This document shows, piece by piece, positions 54,995 through 64,000 of a DNA stretch of 64,000 bases. The stretch spans positions 248,001-312,000 of the forward strand of contig NZ_CAEUHO010000005.1 of assembly GCF_903181435.1 (NCBI RefSeq). The letters are read 5' to 3'. A program made the position numbers and the translations under genes. Source of the DNA: Bacteroides acidifaciens. GTDB taxonomy: Bacteria; Bacteroidota; Bacteroidia; Bacteroidales; Bacteroidaceae. How positions within the stretch are numbered: position 1 is the stretch's first letter; every line of letters begins with the position of its first letter. Below the pieces are notes generated by a model. It did not search any database. It saw nothing but the letters and a program-made list of their open reading frames with translations, and was not told the DNA's origin.

Positions 54995-55620
54995 TGGAAG
55001 TTAACGTATATAATATTAAAGGTGAAGACACTGGGAGAAAGGTTACGTTAAACGAATCTATCTTCGGCATTGAGCCCAACGACCACGCTATCTATCTGGA
55101 CGTAAAACAATTTATGGCCAATCAGCGTCAGGGTACTCATAAGTCAAAAGAAAGAAGTGAAATCAGTGGTTCTACTCGTAAGATCGGTCGCCAGAAAGGT
55201 GGCGGTGGAGCACGTCGTGGTGATATGAATTCACCGGTTCTTGTTGGTGGTGCACGTGTTTTCGGTCCGAAACCAAGAGACTACTTCTTTAAGTTGAATA
55301 AAAAAGTTAAGACATTGGCTCGGAAGTCCGCTTTGTCTTATAAAGCTCAAAACAATGCAATTGTTGTTGTAGAAGACTTCACTTTTGAAGCTCCGAAGAC
55401 AAAAGATTTCATTGCAATGACAAAAAATCTTAAAGTTTCCGACAAAAAGCTACTTGTGGTTTTACCGGAAGCAAATAAAAACGTATATTTGTCAGCTCGT
55501 AACATCGAGGGTGCTAACGTTCAGACTATCTCAGGATTAAATACTTACAGAGTATTGAATGCTGGGGTTGTTATGCTTACTGAAAACTCTCTGAAAGCTA
55601 TTGACAATATCTTAATTTAA
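54994..55620 (+). CDS. rplD: 50S ribosomal protein L4
   Basis: 208 residues; the long tunnel loop has [20 protein letters not shown]. It lines the exit tunnel and, in E. coli, regulates the S10 operon. Confidence 0.97.
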   Translation: MEVNVYNIKGEDTGRKVTLNESIFGIEPNDHAIYLDVKQFMANQRQGTHKSKERSEISGSTRKIGRQKGGGGARRGDMNSPVLVGGARVFGPKPRDYFFKLNKKVKTLARKSALSYKAQNNAIVVVEDFTFEAPKTKDFIAMTKNLKVSDKKLLVVLPEANKNVYLSARNIEGANVQTISGLNTYRVLNAGVVMLTENSLKAIDNILI

Positions 55621-55636
55621 AAAGGAGGCTTAAATA

Positions 55637-55927
55637 ATGGGAATTATTATTAAACCGTTGGTAACAGAAAAAATGACTGCAATCACTGACAAGTTGAATC
55701 GTTTCGGCTTCGTTGTGCGTCCTGATGCTAACAAACTGGAAATTAAGAAGGAAGTTGAAGCTCTTTATAATGTTACAGTAGTTGATGTGAATACCGTGAA
55801 GTATGCTGGCAAAAACAAAAGCCGTTATACAAAAGCAGGTATCATCAATGGTCGTACGAATGCATTCAAAAAAGCAATCGTGACATTAAAAGAAGGAGAT
55901 ACTATTGATTTTTATAGCAATATTTAA
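55637..55927 (+). CDS. rplW: 50S ribosomal protein L23
   Basis: 96 residues, [20 protein letters not shown]. It is at the tunnel exit, where SRP and trigger factor dock. An AAAGGAGG lies about 9 bp upstream, one of the few clear SD sites here. Confidence 0.97.
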   Translation: MGIIIKPLVTEKMTAITDKLNRFGFVVRPDANKLEIKKEVEALYNVTVVDVNTVKYAGKNKSRYTKAGIINGRTNAFKKAIVTLKEGDTIDFYSNI

Positions 55928-55932
55928 CAAAA

Positions 55933-56757
55933 ATGGCAGTACGTAAATTTAAGCCCACAACGCCGGGGCAAAGACATAAAATTATTGGTACTTTCGAAGA
56001 AATTACTGCATCAGTACCAGAAAAGTCTCTTGTATATGGTAAAAAATCATCTGGAGGTCGTAATAACGAAGGTAAGATGACTATGCGCTACATTGGTGGC
56101 GGACATAGAAAGGTGATTAGAATTGTCGATTTCAAGAGAAATAAGGACGGTGTTCCAGCAGTGGTTAAGACAATTGAATACGATCCGAATCGTTCGGCTC
56201 GTATTGCTTTGTTATTTTATGCTGATGGTGAAAAAAGATATATTATTGCTCCCAATGGATTGCAAGTTGGTGCGACTCTGATGTCAGGTGAAACAGCAGC
56301 GCCAGAGATTGGTAATGCTCTTCCTCTTCAAAACATTCCCGTAGGTACTGTGATTCACAATATCGAATTACGTCCGGGACAGGGCGCTGCTTTGGTTCGT
56401 TCGGCTGGTAACTTTGCTCAGTTGACTTCTCGTGAGGGTAAATATTGTGTAATCAAGTTGCCTTCAGGTGAAGTAAGACAGATTCTTAGCACATGTAAAG
56501 CTACTATCGGTAGTGTAGGTAACTCTGATCATGGATTGGAAAGTTCAGGTAAAGCTGGACGCTCTCGTTGGCAAGGACGTCGTCCTCGTAACCGTGGTGT
56601 TGTTATGAACCCGGTTGATCACCCGATGGGTGGTGGTGAAGGACGTGCTTCCGGAGGTCACCCAAGATCACGTAAGGGATTGTATGCTAAGGGACTTAAG
56701 ACAAGAGCTCCTAAGAAACAATCGTCTAAGTACATTATTGAGAGAAGAAAAAAGTAA
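55933..56757 (+). CDS. rplB: 50S ribosomal protein L2
   Basis: 274 residues; the C-terminal [17 protein letters not shown] carries the conserved His region needed for peptidyl transfer. Confidence 0.98.
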   Translation: MAVRKFKPTTPGQRHKIIGTFEEITASVPEKSLVYGKKSSGGRNNEGKMTMRYIGGGHRKVIRIVDFKRNKDGVPAVVKTIEYDPNRSARIALLFYADGEKRYIIAPNGLQVGATLMSGETAAPEIGNALPLQNIPVGTVIHNIELRPGQGAALVRSAGNFAQLTSREGKYCVIKLPSGEVRQILSTCKATIGSVGNSDHGLESSGKAGRSRWQGRRPRNRGVVMNPVDHPMGGGEGRASGGHPRSRKGLYAKGLKTRAPKKQSSKYIIERRKK

Positions 56758-56777
56758 TCTGATTAATTGAGTAAACT

Positions 56778-57047
56778 ATGAGTCGTTCATTAAAAAAAGG
56801 TCCATATATTAACGTAAAGCTTGAAAAGAGAATTTTTGCCATGAATGAATCAGGCAAGAAAGTCGTAGTAAAGACTTGGGCCAGAGCTTCAATGATTTCG
56901 CCTGATTTTGTAGGTCATACAGTTGCAGTTCACAATGGAAATAAATTTATTCCTGTTTATGTTACCGAGAATATGGTAGGACACAAGTTGGGCGAATTTG
57001 CTCCAACTCGTACATTCAGAGGACACGCTGGTAATAAGAAAAAATAA
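56778..57047 (+). CDS. rpsS: 30S ribosomal protein S19
   Basis: 89 residues, [20 protein letters not shown] ... [13 protein letters not shown]. It contacts S13 in the 30S head. Confidence 0.98.
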   Translation: MSRSLKKGPYINVKLEKRIFAMNESGKKVVVKTWARASMISPDFVGHTVAVHNGNKFIPVYVTENMVGHKLGEFAPTRTFRGHAGNKKK

Positions 57048-57083
57048 CAGGATTTATTTGAAATAATAAAGTAATAAATAATA

Positions 57084-57494
57084 ATGGGAGCAAGAAAAAA
57101 AATATCGGCTGAAAAGAGAAAAGAAGCCCTTAAGACCATGTATTTTGCGAAATTGCAAAATGTTCCTACTTCTCCGCGTAAGATGCGTCTGGTTGCAGAC
57201 ATGATCCGTGGCATGGAAGTGAACAGGGCACTTGGTGTTTTGAAATTTTCTTCAAAAGAAGCTGCTGCAAGAGTGGAAAAATTGCTTCGCTCTGCAATTG
57301 CTAACTGGGAACAGAAAAACGAACGTAAAGCAGAAAGCGGCGAGTTGTTCGTAACAAAGATTTTTGTTGATGGTGGAGCTACGCTCAAAAGAATGAGACC
57401 GGCACCACAGGGTAGAGGTTATAGAATTCGCAAACGTTCAAATCACGTAACATTGTTCGTTGGTGCTAAAAGTAATAACGAAGATCAAAATTAA
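57084..57494 (+). CDS. rplV: 50S ribosomal protein L22
   Basis: 136 residues; conserved [14 protein letters not shown] start and the tunnel beta-hairpin near [20 protein letters not shown]. Macrolide-relevant loop looks normal. Confidence 0.97.
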   Translation: MGARKKISAEKRKEALKTMYFAKLQNVPTSPRKMRLVADMIRGMEVNRALGVLKFSSKEAAARVEKLLRSAIANWEQKNERKAESGELFVTKIFVDGGATLKRMRPAPQGRGYRIRKRSNHVTLFVGAKSNNEDQN

Positions 57495-57499
57495 GGTAG

Positions 57500-58231
57500 A
57501 TGGGACAAAAAGTTAATCCAATAAGCAACCGTTTAGGAATTATCAGAGGATGGGATTCTAACTGGTATGGTGGAAATGATTACGGTGATTCTTTGCTGGA
57601 AGATAGCAAAATCCGTAAATATCTTAATGCAAGACTTGCAAAGGCAAGTGTATCAAGAATCGTAATTGAACGTACGCTGAAGCTCGTTACTATTACTGTT
57701 TGTACTGCTCGCCCGGGTATTATTATCGGTAAAGGTGGCCAAGAAGTTGATAAGTTAAAAGAGGAGTTGAAGAAGGTTACCGACAAGGATATTCAAATCA
57801 ATATCTTTGAAGTGAAAAGACCGGAACTAGATGCTGTGATTGTTGCTAATAACATCGCTCGTCAGGTAGAAGGTAAAATTGCCTATCGTCGTGCCATCAA
57901 GATGGCTATCGCAAACACAATGCGTATGGGGGCTGAAGGTATCAAAATTCAGATTTCAGGACGTTTGAATGGAGCTGAAATGGCTCGTTCTGAAATGTAT
58001 AAAGAAGGAAGAACTCCGTTGCACACTTTCAGAGCTGATATCGACTACTGTCATGCAGAAGCATTGACTAAAGTAGGTCTGTTGGGTATCAAAGTTTGGA
58101 TTTGTAGAGGTGAAGTGTTTGGTAAGAGAGAATTGGCTCCGAACTTTACGCAAAGCAAAGAAAGTGGTCGTGGAAACAATGGTGGAAACAACGGCGGAAA
58201 GAACTTCAAAAGAAAGAAAAATAATCGCTAA
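57500..58231 (+). CDS. rpsC: 30S ribosomal protein S3
   Basis: 243 residues; KH domain with [16 protein letters not shown], then the C-terminal part. It ends with an Asn/Gly/Lys-rich tail ([19 protein letters not shown]), a Bacteroidetes-type extension. Confidence 0.98.
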   Translation: MGQKVNPISNRLGIIRGWDSNWYGGNDYGDSLLEDSKIRKYLNARLAKASVSRIVIERTLKLVTITVCTARPGIIIGKGGQEVDKLKEELKKVTDKDIQINIFEVKRPELDAVIVANNIARQVEGKIAYRRAIKMAIANTMRMGAEGIKIQISGRLNGAEMARSEMYKEGRTPLHTFRADIDYCHAEALTKVGLLGIKVWICRGEVFGKRELAPNFTQSKESGRGNNGGNNGGKNFKRKKNNR

Positions 58232-58254
58232 ACGAATTTGAATTTTAGGAAACT

Positions 58255-58689
58255 ATGTTACAACCGAAAAAGACAAAATTCAGAAGACAACAAAAAGGTC
58301 GTCAGAAAGGTAATGCCCAGAGAGGTAACCAGTTGGCCTTTGGTTCTTTTGGCATAAAGGCTTTGGAGACTAAGTGGATTACAGGCCGTCAGATCGAAGC
58401 TGCTCGTATTGCAGTAACAAGATATATGCAACGTCAAGGACAGATCTGGATCCGTATATTCCCGGATAAACCGATCACTAGAAAACCTGCCGATGTACGT
58501 ATGGGTAAAGGTAAAGGTGCTCCAGAGGGATTTGTGGCTCCTGTGACTCCAGGTAGAATCATTATTGAAGCTGAAGGGGTATCTTACGAAATCGCGAAAG
58601 AAGCATTGCGCTTAGCTGCTCAAAAGCTTCCTATTACAACGAAGTTTGTCGTAAGACGTGATTATGATATTCAAAATCAAAATGCGTAA
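58255..58689 (+). CDS. rplP: 50S ribosomal protein L16
   Basis: 144 residues, [20 protein letters not shown]; conserved [19 protein letters not shown]. It contributes to the A-site tRNA environment. Confidence 0.98.
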   Translation: MLQPKKTKFRRQQKGRQKGNAQRGNQLAFGSFGIKALETKWITGRQIEAARIAVTRYMQRQGQIWIRIFPDKPITRKPADVRMGKGKGAPEGFVAPVTPGRIIIEAEGVSYEIAKEALRLAAQKLPITTKFVVRRDYDIQNQNA

Positions 58690-58694
58690 GTGTT

Positions 58695-58892
58695 ATGAAA
58701 ATTGCAGAAATTAAAGAAATGACTACTAGTGATTTAGTAGAAAGAGTAGAGGCAGAAACAGCTAATTATGACCAGATGGTTATCAATCATTCTATTTCTC
58801 CTTTGGAAAATCCTGCTCAAATCAAACAATTACGCAGGACTATTGCGCGTATGAAAACTGAGTTACGCCAAAGAGAACTTAACAATAAATGA
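58695..58892 (+). CDS. rpmC: 50S ribosomal protein L29
   Basis: 65 residues, [20 protein letters not shown]; helical, at the tunnel exit beside L23. Its stop overlaps an upstream in-frame ATG of rpsQ. Confidence 0.96.
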   Translation: MKIAEIKEMTTSDLVERVEAETANYDQMVINHSISPLENPAQIKQLRRTIARMKTELRQRELNNK

Positions 58893-58900
58893 TCAGCTTG

Positions 58901-59158
58901 ATGGAAGCAAGAAATTTAAGAAAAGAAAGAACAGGGGTTGTGTTGAGCAATAAGATGGATAAAACGATCACAGTTGCTGCCAAGTTTAAGGAAAAACACC
59001 CTATATATGGTAAGTTCGTTAGTAAAACGAAGAAGTACCATGCTCACGATGAAAAGAATGAATGCAATATAGGTGATACTGTAAGCATCATGGAAACTCG
59101 TCCTTTGAGCAAGACTAAAAGATGGAGATTAGTAGAAATAATTGAAAGAGCTAAGTAA
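58901..59158 (+). CDS. rpsQ: 30S ribosomal protein S17
   Basis: 85 residues, [20 protein letters not shown]. An ATG 12 bp earlier (58889) overlaps the rpmC stop and would add MISL; the start at 58901 gives the usual Bacteroides N-terminus. It binds helix 11 of 16S rRNA. Confidence 0.94.
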   Translation: MEARNLRKERTGVVLSNKMDKTITVAAKFKEKHPIYGKFVSKTKKYHAHDEKNECNIGDTVSIMETRPLSKTKRWRLVEIIERAK

Positions 59159-59160
59159 TT

Positions 59161-59526
59161 ATGATACAAGTAGAATCCAGACTTACAGTATGTGATAACA
59201 GTGGGGCTAAAGAGGCTATGTGTATCCGCGTTTTAGGTGGTACACGTCGTCGTTACGCTTCAGTGGGGGATGTCATTGTAGTTTCAGTGAAGAGTGTCAT
59301 TCCTTCTAGTGATGTTAAAAAAGGTGCAGTATCAAAGGCTTTGATTGTACGTACAAAGAAAGAAATCCGTCGTCCTGATGGTTCTTATATACGTTTTGAT
59401 GATAATGCTTGCGTGTTGTTGAATAATGCAGGTGAAATTAGAGGAAGTCGTATTTTCGGTCCTGTAGCAAGAGAACTTCGTGCTACAAACATGAAAGTTG
59501 TGTCACTTGCGCCTGAGGTACTTTAA
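59161..59526 (+). CDS. rplN: 50S ribosomal protein L14
   Basis: 121 residues, [20 protein letters not shown]; it starts 2 bp after rpsQ. Forms an intersubunit bridge and is the RsfS target. Confidence 0.98.
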   Translation: MIQVESRLTVCDNSGAKEAMCIRVLGGTRRRYASVGDVIVVSVKSVIPSSDVKKGAVSKALIVRTKKEIRRPDGSYIRFDDNACVLLNNAGEIRGSRIFGPVARELRATNMKVVSLAPEVL

Positions 59527-59546
59527 TTTTGTAAAAGATTTAAGTA

Positions 59547-59876
59547 ATGAGTAAATTACATATTAAAAAAGGCGATACAGTTTACGTAAATGCTGGTGAA
59601 GATAAGGGCAAAACTGGTCGTGTATTGAAGGTTCTTGTTAAAGAAGGACGTGCATTTGTAGAAGGTATCAATATGGTATCTAAAAGCACAAAACCGAATG
59701 CTAAGAATCCGCAAGGTGGTATCGTGAAGCAGGAAGCTTCTATCCACATTTCAAACTTGAACCCGGTTGATCCAAAAACTGGTAAAGCAACGCGTATTGG
59801 GAGAAAAGTAAGTTCTTTGGAAGGTAAAAGAACTGTAGTGCGTTATTCTAAAAAATCAGGAGAGGAGATTAAGTAA
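59547..59876 (+). CDS. rplX: 50S ribosomal protein L24
   Basis: 109 residues with a KOW motif ([20 protein letters not shown]). An early 50S assembly protein. Its stop overlaps the rplE start by one base. Confidence 0.97.
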   Translation: MSKLHIKKGDTVYVNAGEDKGKTGRVLKVLVKEGRAFVEGINMVSKSTKPNAKNPQGGIVKQEASIHISNLNPVDPKTGKATRIGRKVSSLEGKRTVVRYSKKSGEEIK

Positions 59877-60433
59877 TGAGTAATACTGCTAGTCTTAAGA
59901 AAGAATATGCAGAGCGTATAGCACCTGCATTGAAATCACAGTTCCAGTATTCTTCTACAATGCAGGTACCCGTACTTAAGAAGATTGTCATCAATCAGGG
60001 TTTAGGTATGGCTGTTGCCGATAAGAAGATTATTGAAGTTGCAATCAATGAAATGACGGCTATTACAGGTCAGAAAGCCGTAGCTACCATTTCTCGTAAA
60101 GATATCGCGAATTTTAAGTTGCGTAAAAAAATGCCGATCGGTGTTATGGTAACTTTACGTCGTGAAAGAATGTACGAATTCCTTGAAAAATTGGTTCGTG
60201 TAGCTCTTCCTCGTATCCGTGACTTCAAAGGTATCGAAAGTAAGTTTGACGGTAAAGGTAACTATACCCTTGGTATTCAGGAACAAATCATTTTCCCTGA
60301 AATAAATATCGATAGTATTACAAGAATTCTCGGAATGAATATTACCTTTGTAACCTCTGCGCAAACAGATGAAGAAGGTTATGCATTGCTGAAGGAATTC
60401 GGTTTACCTTTTAAAAACGCTAAAAAAGACTAA
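59876..60433 (+). CDS. rplE: 50S ribosomal protein L5
   Basis: 185 residues; conserved [14 protein letters not shown] near the start. It binds 5S rRNA. Confidence 0.98.
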   Translation: MSNTASLKKEYAERIAPALKSQFQYSSTMQVPVLKKIVINQGLGMAVADKKIIEVAINEMTAITGQKAVATISRKDIANFKLRKKMPIGVMVTLRRERMYEFLEKLVRVALPRIRDFKGIESKFDGKGNYTLGIQEQIIFPEINIDSITRILGMNITFVTSAQTDEEGYALLKEFGLPFKNAKKD

Positions 60434-60438
60434 TAGAT

Positions 60439-60738
60439 ATGGCAAAGGAATCAATGAAGGCACGTGAAGTAAAACGTGCTAAATTAGTAGCCAGATACGC
60501 CGAAAAAAGAGCTGCTTTGAAGCAAATTGTTAGAACAGGTGATCCTGCTGATGCATTCGAAGCTGCACAGAAGTTGCAAGAATTGCCAAAGAATTCTAAT
60601 CCGATTCGTATGCATAATCGTTGCAAACTGACTGGTCGTCCCAAAGGTTATATTCGCCAATTCGGAATTTCGAGAATTCAGTTCCGTGAAATGGCATCTA
60701 ATGGACTGATACCGGGCGTAAAGAAAGCAAGCTGGTAA
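60439..60738 (+). CDS. rpsN: 30S ribosomal protein S14
   Basis: 99 residues, [20 protein letters not shown]; the long, zinc-free form, since only one Cys is present ([13 protein letters not shown]). Confidence 0.97.
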   Translation: MAKESMKAREVKRAKLVARYAEKRAALKQIVRTGDPADAFEAAQKLQELPKNSNPIRMHNRCKLTGRPKGYIRQFGISRIQFREMASNGLIPGVKKASW

Positions 60739-60790
60739 TTATTGTTTAAATATTGTCAGGGAAGTCCTGATTAATTTAATTTATTTTTAT

Positions 60791-61186
60791 ATGACTGATC
60801 CAATAGCAGATTATTTGACGAGGTTGCGGAACGCAATTGCTGCAAAGCACAGAGTAGTTGAAGTTCCCGCTTCAAATTTGAAAAAAGAAATCACTAAGAT
60901 TCTTTTTGAGAAAGGCTACATTCTTAACTATAAGTTTGTAGAAGATGGACCACAAGGAACTATTAAGGTTGCCTTGAAGTATGATTCTGTTAACAAAGTT
61001 AACGCAATCAAAAAATTAGAAAGAATATCTTCTCCTGGTATGCGTAAGTATACCGGTTATAAAGATATGCCGCGTGTTATTAATGGGCTGGGTATTGCTA
61101 TAATATCTACTTCCAAAGGTGTAATGACTAACAAAGAGGCTGCAGAACTGAAGATCGGTGGTGAAGTCTTATGTTATGTATATTAA
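60791..61186 (+). CDS. rpsH: 30S ribosomal protein S8
   Basis: 131 residues, MTDPIADYLTRLRNAIAAKH; ends GGEVLCYVY. It binds central 16S rRNA and in E. coli represses the spc operon. Confidence 0.98.
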   Translation: MTDPIADYLTRLRNAIAAKHRVVEVPASNLKKEITKILFEKGYILNYKFVEDGPQGTIKVALKYDSVNKVNAIKKLERISSPGMRKYTGYKDMPRVINGLGIAIISTSKGVMTNKEAAELKIGGEVLCYVY

Positions 61187-61201
61187 TTAGGAGGAACTAG
61201 A

Positions 61202-61771
61202 ATGTCAAGAATAGGAAAATTACCCATTAGTATCCCTGCTGGAGTGACAGTCACTCTGAAGGATGATGTGGTTACCGTAAAGGGACCCAAAGGCGAAATG
61301 AGCCAATATGTGAATCCAGCTATCAATGTTGCTATTGAAGATGGACACGTAACTTTAACAGAAAACGATAAAGAAATGCTTGATAATCCGAAGCAGAAAC
61401 ATGCTTTTCACGGTTTGTATCGTTCATTGGTTCATAACATGGTTGTGGGCGTATCTGAAGGATACAAAAAAGAGTTGGAACTTGTCGGTGTAGGTTATCG
61501 TGCTTCTAACCAAGGTAACATCATTGAACTGGCTTTAGGTTATACACACAATATTTTCATCCAATTGCCTGCTGAGGTAAAAGTTGAAACTAAGTCTGAA
61601 AGAAATAAGAATCCTCTTATTATATTGGAATCGTGTGACAAACAGTTGCTTGGTCAAGTTTGCTCTAAAATACGTTCTTTCCGTAAGCCTGAACCATATA
61701 AGGGTAAAGGTATTAAGTTTGTTGGCGAAGTAATTCGTAGAAAGTCTGGTAAATCAGCCGGCGCTAAGTAA
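61202..61771 (+). CDS. rplF: 50S ribosomal protein L6
   Basis: 189 residues, MSRIGKLPISIPAGVTVTLK; signature PEPYKGKGIKFVGEVIRRKS. TAGGAGGAACTAG stands just before the ATG, an unusual clear SD site. Confidence 0.98.
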   Translation: MSRIGKLPISIPAGVTVTLKDDVVTVKGPKGEMSQYVNPAINVAIEDGHVTLTENDKEMLDNPKQKHAFHGLYRSLVHNMVVGVSEGYKKELELVGVGYRASNQGNIIELALGYTHNIFIQLPAEVKVETKSERNKNPLIILESCDKQLLGQVCSKIRSFRKPEPYKGKGIKFVGEVIRRKSGKSAGAK

Positions 61772-61792
61772 ATCATATAAAATTAGATTATT

Positions 61793-62137
61793 ATGACAAC
61801 AAAAATAGAAAGACGAGTTAAGATCAAATATAGAGTACGCAATAAGATTTCAGGTACTACTGAATGTCCGCGTATGAGTGTATTTAGAAGTAACAAGCAA
61901 ATTTATGTCCAGATTATCGATGATCTTTCTGGTAAGACATTGGCTGCTGCTTCTTCTTTAGGTATGACTGAAAAAGTTGCTAAAAAAGAACAAGCTGCTA
62001 AAGTTGGTGAAATGATTGCTAAAAAGGCTCAGGAAGCAGGTATAACTACTGTTGTTTTTGACCGTAATGGTTACTTGTATCATGGGAGAGTAAAAGAAGT
62101 AGCTGATGCTGCTCGTAACGGTGGACTTAAATTTTAA
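61793..62137 (+). CDS. rplR: 50S ribosomal protein L18
   Basis: 114 residues; binds 5S rRNA with L5 ([40 protein letters not shown]). Confidence 0.98.
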   Translation: MTTKIERRVKIKYRVRNKISGTTECPRMSVFRSNKQIYVQIIDDLSGKTLAAASSLGMTEKVAKKEQAAKVGEMIAKKAQEAGITTVVFDRNGYLYHGRVKEVADAARNGGLKF

Positions 62138-62142
62138 TCATT

Positions 62143-62661
62143 ATGGCAGGAGTTAATAATAGAGTTAAGATTACTAACGATATAGAACTGAAGGATAGAT
62201 TGGTTGCTATTAATCGTGTTACTAAAGTTACCAAAGGTGGTAGAACTTTTAGTTTCTCTGCAATCGTTGTTGTAGGTAACGAAGAAGGAATCATTGGTTG
62301 GGGACTTGGTAAAGCAGGTGAAGTAACAGCTGCTATCGCTAAAGGTGTTGAGTCAGCTAAAAAGAATTTGGTGAAAGTACCTATTTTGAAAGGTACTGTT
62401 CCTCATGAACAATCAGCTAGATTTGGTGGTGCTGAAGTATTCATCAAACCAGCATCCCACGGAACCGGTGTTGTAGCTGGTGGTGCTATGCGTGCTGTAT
62501 TGGAAAGTGTTGGTGTTACTGATGTTTTGGCTAAATCAAAAGGTTCTTCAAATCCGCATAACCTTGTTAAAGCCACAATTGAAGCTTTGAGTGAAATGCG
62601 TGATGCAAGAATGGTTGCTCAAAACAGAGGAATTAGTGTTGAAAAAGTATTTAGAGGATAA
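62143..62661 (+). CDS. rpsE: 30S ribosomal protein S5
   Basis: 172 residues; [20 protein letters not shown] and the loop RVTKVTKGG. No spectinomycin-resistance deletion is visible in loop 2. Confidence 0.98.
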   Translation: MAGVNNRVKITNDIELKDRLVAINRVTKVTKGGRTFSFSAIVVVGNEEGIIGWGLGKAGEVTAAIAKGVESAKKNLVKVPILKGTVPHEQSARFGGAEVFIKPASHGTGVVAGGAMRAVLESVGVTDVLAKSKGSSNPHNLVKATIEALSEMRDARMVAQNRGISVEKVFRG

Positions 62662-62670
62662 GGAGGAGAT

Positions 62671-62847
62671 ATGTCAACTATAAAGATCAAACAAGTTAAA
62701 AGTAGAATTGGTGCTCCGGCTGATCAAAAAAGAACTCTTGATGCACTGGGGCTTCGTAAACTGAACCGTGTGGTTGAACACGAAAGCACTCCTTCAATTC
62801 TTGGAATGGTAGATAAAGTAAAACACTTGGTTGCCATTGTTAAGTAA
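62671..62847 (+). CDS. rpmD: 50S ribosomal protein L30
   Basis: 58 residues, MSTIKIKQVKSRIGAPADQK, then RTLDALGLRKLNRVVEHEST, ending KHLVAIVK. The gene is short. An AAGGAGGAG lies immediately before the ATG, one of the strongest SD sites in the window. Confidence 0.97.
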   Translation: MSTIKIKQVKSRIGAPADQKRTLDALGLRKLNRVVEHESTPSILGMVDKVKHLVAIVK

Positions 62848-62879
62848 TTATTTGTTGAATAATAAAACGAAATTACAAT

Positions 62880-63326
62880 ATGAACTTAAGTAATTTAAAA
62901 CCTGCAGAGGGATCTACTAAGACAAGAAAAAGAATTGGACGTGGTGCTGGTTCTGGCTTAGGCGGTACTTCTACAAGAGGTCATAAAGGAGCTAAATCAA
63001 GATCTGGATACTCAAAGAAAATCGGTTTTGAAGGCGGTCAGATGCCTCTTCAACGTCGAGTTCCTAAATTTGGTTTTAAGAATATCAATCGTGTAGAATA
63101 TAAAGCAATCAACTTGGATACTATCCAGAAATTAGCTGAAGCTAAGACTTTGGTAAAAGTTGGTGTTAACGACTTTGTCGAAGCAGGATTTATTTCTTCA
63201 AATCAGTTGGTAAAAGTATTGGGTAATGGAACTCTGACTAACAAGCTGGAAGTAGAAGCTCATGCATTCTCTAAGACTGCAACTGCTGCTATTGAAGCTG
63301 CTGGTGGAACTGTAGTAAAACTCTGA
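62880..63326 (+). CDS. rplO: 50S ribosomal protein L15
   Basis: 148 residues; the Gly-rich start (GRGAGSGLGGTSTRGHKGAK) and FEGGQMPLQRRVPKFGF are conserved. It lies 4 bp before secY. Confidence 0.98.
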   Translation: MNLSNLKPAEGSTKTRKRIGRGAGSGLGGTSTRGHKGAKSRSGYSKKIGFEGGQMPLQRRVPKFGFKNINRVEYKAINLDTIQKLAEAKTLVKVGVNDFVEAGFISSNQLVKVLGNGTLTNKLEVEAHAFSKTATAAIEAAGGTVVKL

Positions 63327-63330
63327 TTCA

Positions 63331-64000
63331 ATGAGAAAAGCTATTGAAACATTAAAGAATATATGGAAGATTGAGGATCTGAGACAGCGGATCCTCATCA
63401 CCATATTGTTTGTAGCAATTTACCGTTTCGGATCATATGTCGTATTACCGGGTATTAATCCGGCAATGCTGGCAAAATTGCACGAACAAACAAGTGAAGG
63501 CCTTTTAGCCTTGTTAAATATGTTCTCTGGAGGAGCATTTTCTAATGCCTCTATTTTTGCATTAGGAATCATGCCTTATATCTCTGCATCTATTGTAATC
63601 CAGTTGTTGGGAATTGCTGTGCCGTATTTCCAGAAACTGCAACGTGAGGGTGAGAGCGGCAAAAGAAAAATGAATCAATATACTCGTTATCTTACGATCG
63701 CTATATTGTTAGTTCAGGCGCCTTCTTATTTGCTCAATCTTAAAATGCAGGCTGGTCCTTCCTTAAATGCTTCATTAGATTGGACTCTGTTTATGATTAC
63801 CTCTACCATTATTTTGGCAGCAGGTAGTATGTTTATTTTGTGGCTTGGTGAAAGAATTACTGATAAAGGTATTGGTAATGGTATTTCATTTATCATTTTA
63901 ATTGGTATTATCGCTCGTTTCCCTGATGCTCTACTACAGGAAGTTGTATCAAGAGTGGCAAATAAGAGTGGTGGTCTGATTATGTTTATAATTGAAATCG
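63331..64000 (+). CDS. secY: Preprotein translocase subunit SecY, N-terminal part
   Basis: About 223 residues before the window edge. It starts MRKAIETLKNIWKIEDLRQR; TM1 is ILITILFVAIYRFGSYVVLP, and the plug and TM2 region LLNMFSGGAFSNASIFALG and IMPYISASIVIQLL are present, with further helices to TM5. It forms the Sec channel with SecE. It starts 4 bp after rplO, as in other spc operons. Confidence 0.96.
   Translation, partial: MRKAIETLKNIWKIEDLRQRILITILFVAIYRFGSYVVLPGINPAMLAKLHEQTSEGLLALLNMFSGGAFSNASIFALGIMPYISASIVIQLLGIAVPYFQKLQREGESGKRKMNQYTRYLTIAILLVQAPSYLLNLKMQAGPSLNASLDWTLFMITSTIILAAGSMFILWLGERITDKGIGNGISFIILIGIIARFPDALLQEVVSRVANKSGGLIMFIIEI

Overview
The window is chromosomal DNA from a Bacteroides species. 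The evidence is the recurring Bacteroidetes promoter form (TTTG, 19-21 bp, TAnnTTTG), the near absence of Shine-Dalgarno sites, and Bacteroides-type families such as energy transducer TonB, DUF4091, DUF3467, BT4734/VirE-like and ORF6N proteins. The species cannot be fixed from this sequence alone.

Positions 1 to about 12,470 are accessory DNA in several layers. (i) A leftward (minus-strand) module holds a tyrosine integrase, a hypothetical protein, an ORF6N/phospholipase-D-like protein, an excisionase-like HTH protein and the start of a primase/helicase. (ii) A large serine recombinase has a 51-aa companion gene overlapping it by ATGA. (iii) A small resolvase-type recombinase is divergent from a 74-aa unknown gene. 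(iv) About 1 kb without credible genes carries a candidate structured RNA and two large nested inverted-repeat structures. (v) A complete IS21-family element (istA/istB, 34-bp perfect ends) sits against a truncated BT4734/VirE-like gene. (vi) A roughly 300-bp AT-rich palindrome is built of 22-bp repeats.

Positions 12.9-37 kb are ordinary core genome. It includes a TonB protein, a PduO-type cobalamin adenosyltransferase, an asparagine/aspartate fermentation module (porin, periplasmic asparaginase, DcuB, divergent AspA), a NADAR-domain protein, an outer-membrane beta-barrel protein, PriA, a DUF4091 protein, a low-molecular-weight tyrosine phosphatase convergent with a PgpH-type HD hydrolase, GltX, WaaA, a gamma carbonic anhydrase, an aminopeptidase P, S21, XerC and HPF. 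Two decayed gene fragments are visible: an oxidoreductase N-terminus and a thioredoxin-like C-terminus.

Positions 37 kb to the end are the translation/transcription supercluster. A strong promoter at 37,087 precedes tRNA-Thr/Tyr/Gly/Thr, tuf, tRNA-Trp, secE, nusG, rplKAJL and rpoBC. After a terminator come a DUF3467 gene and a new promoter for rpsL, rpsG, fusA and the S10/spc ribosomal genes through rplO, then secY, which is cut by the window edge.

The most notable points are: RpoB has Tyr where the rifampicin-pocket Asp516 (E. coli numbering) is normally invariant, which predicts a rifampicin-resistant isolate; the 22-bp-repeat palindrome at 12.2-12.5 kb; and the promoter- and terminator-bounded structured RNA candidate at 7.28-7.47 kb with its structured neighbours.
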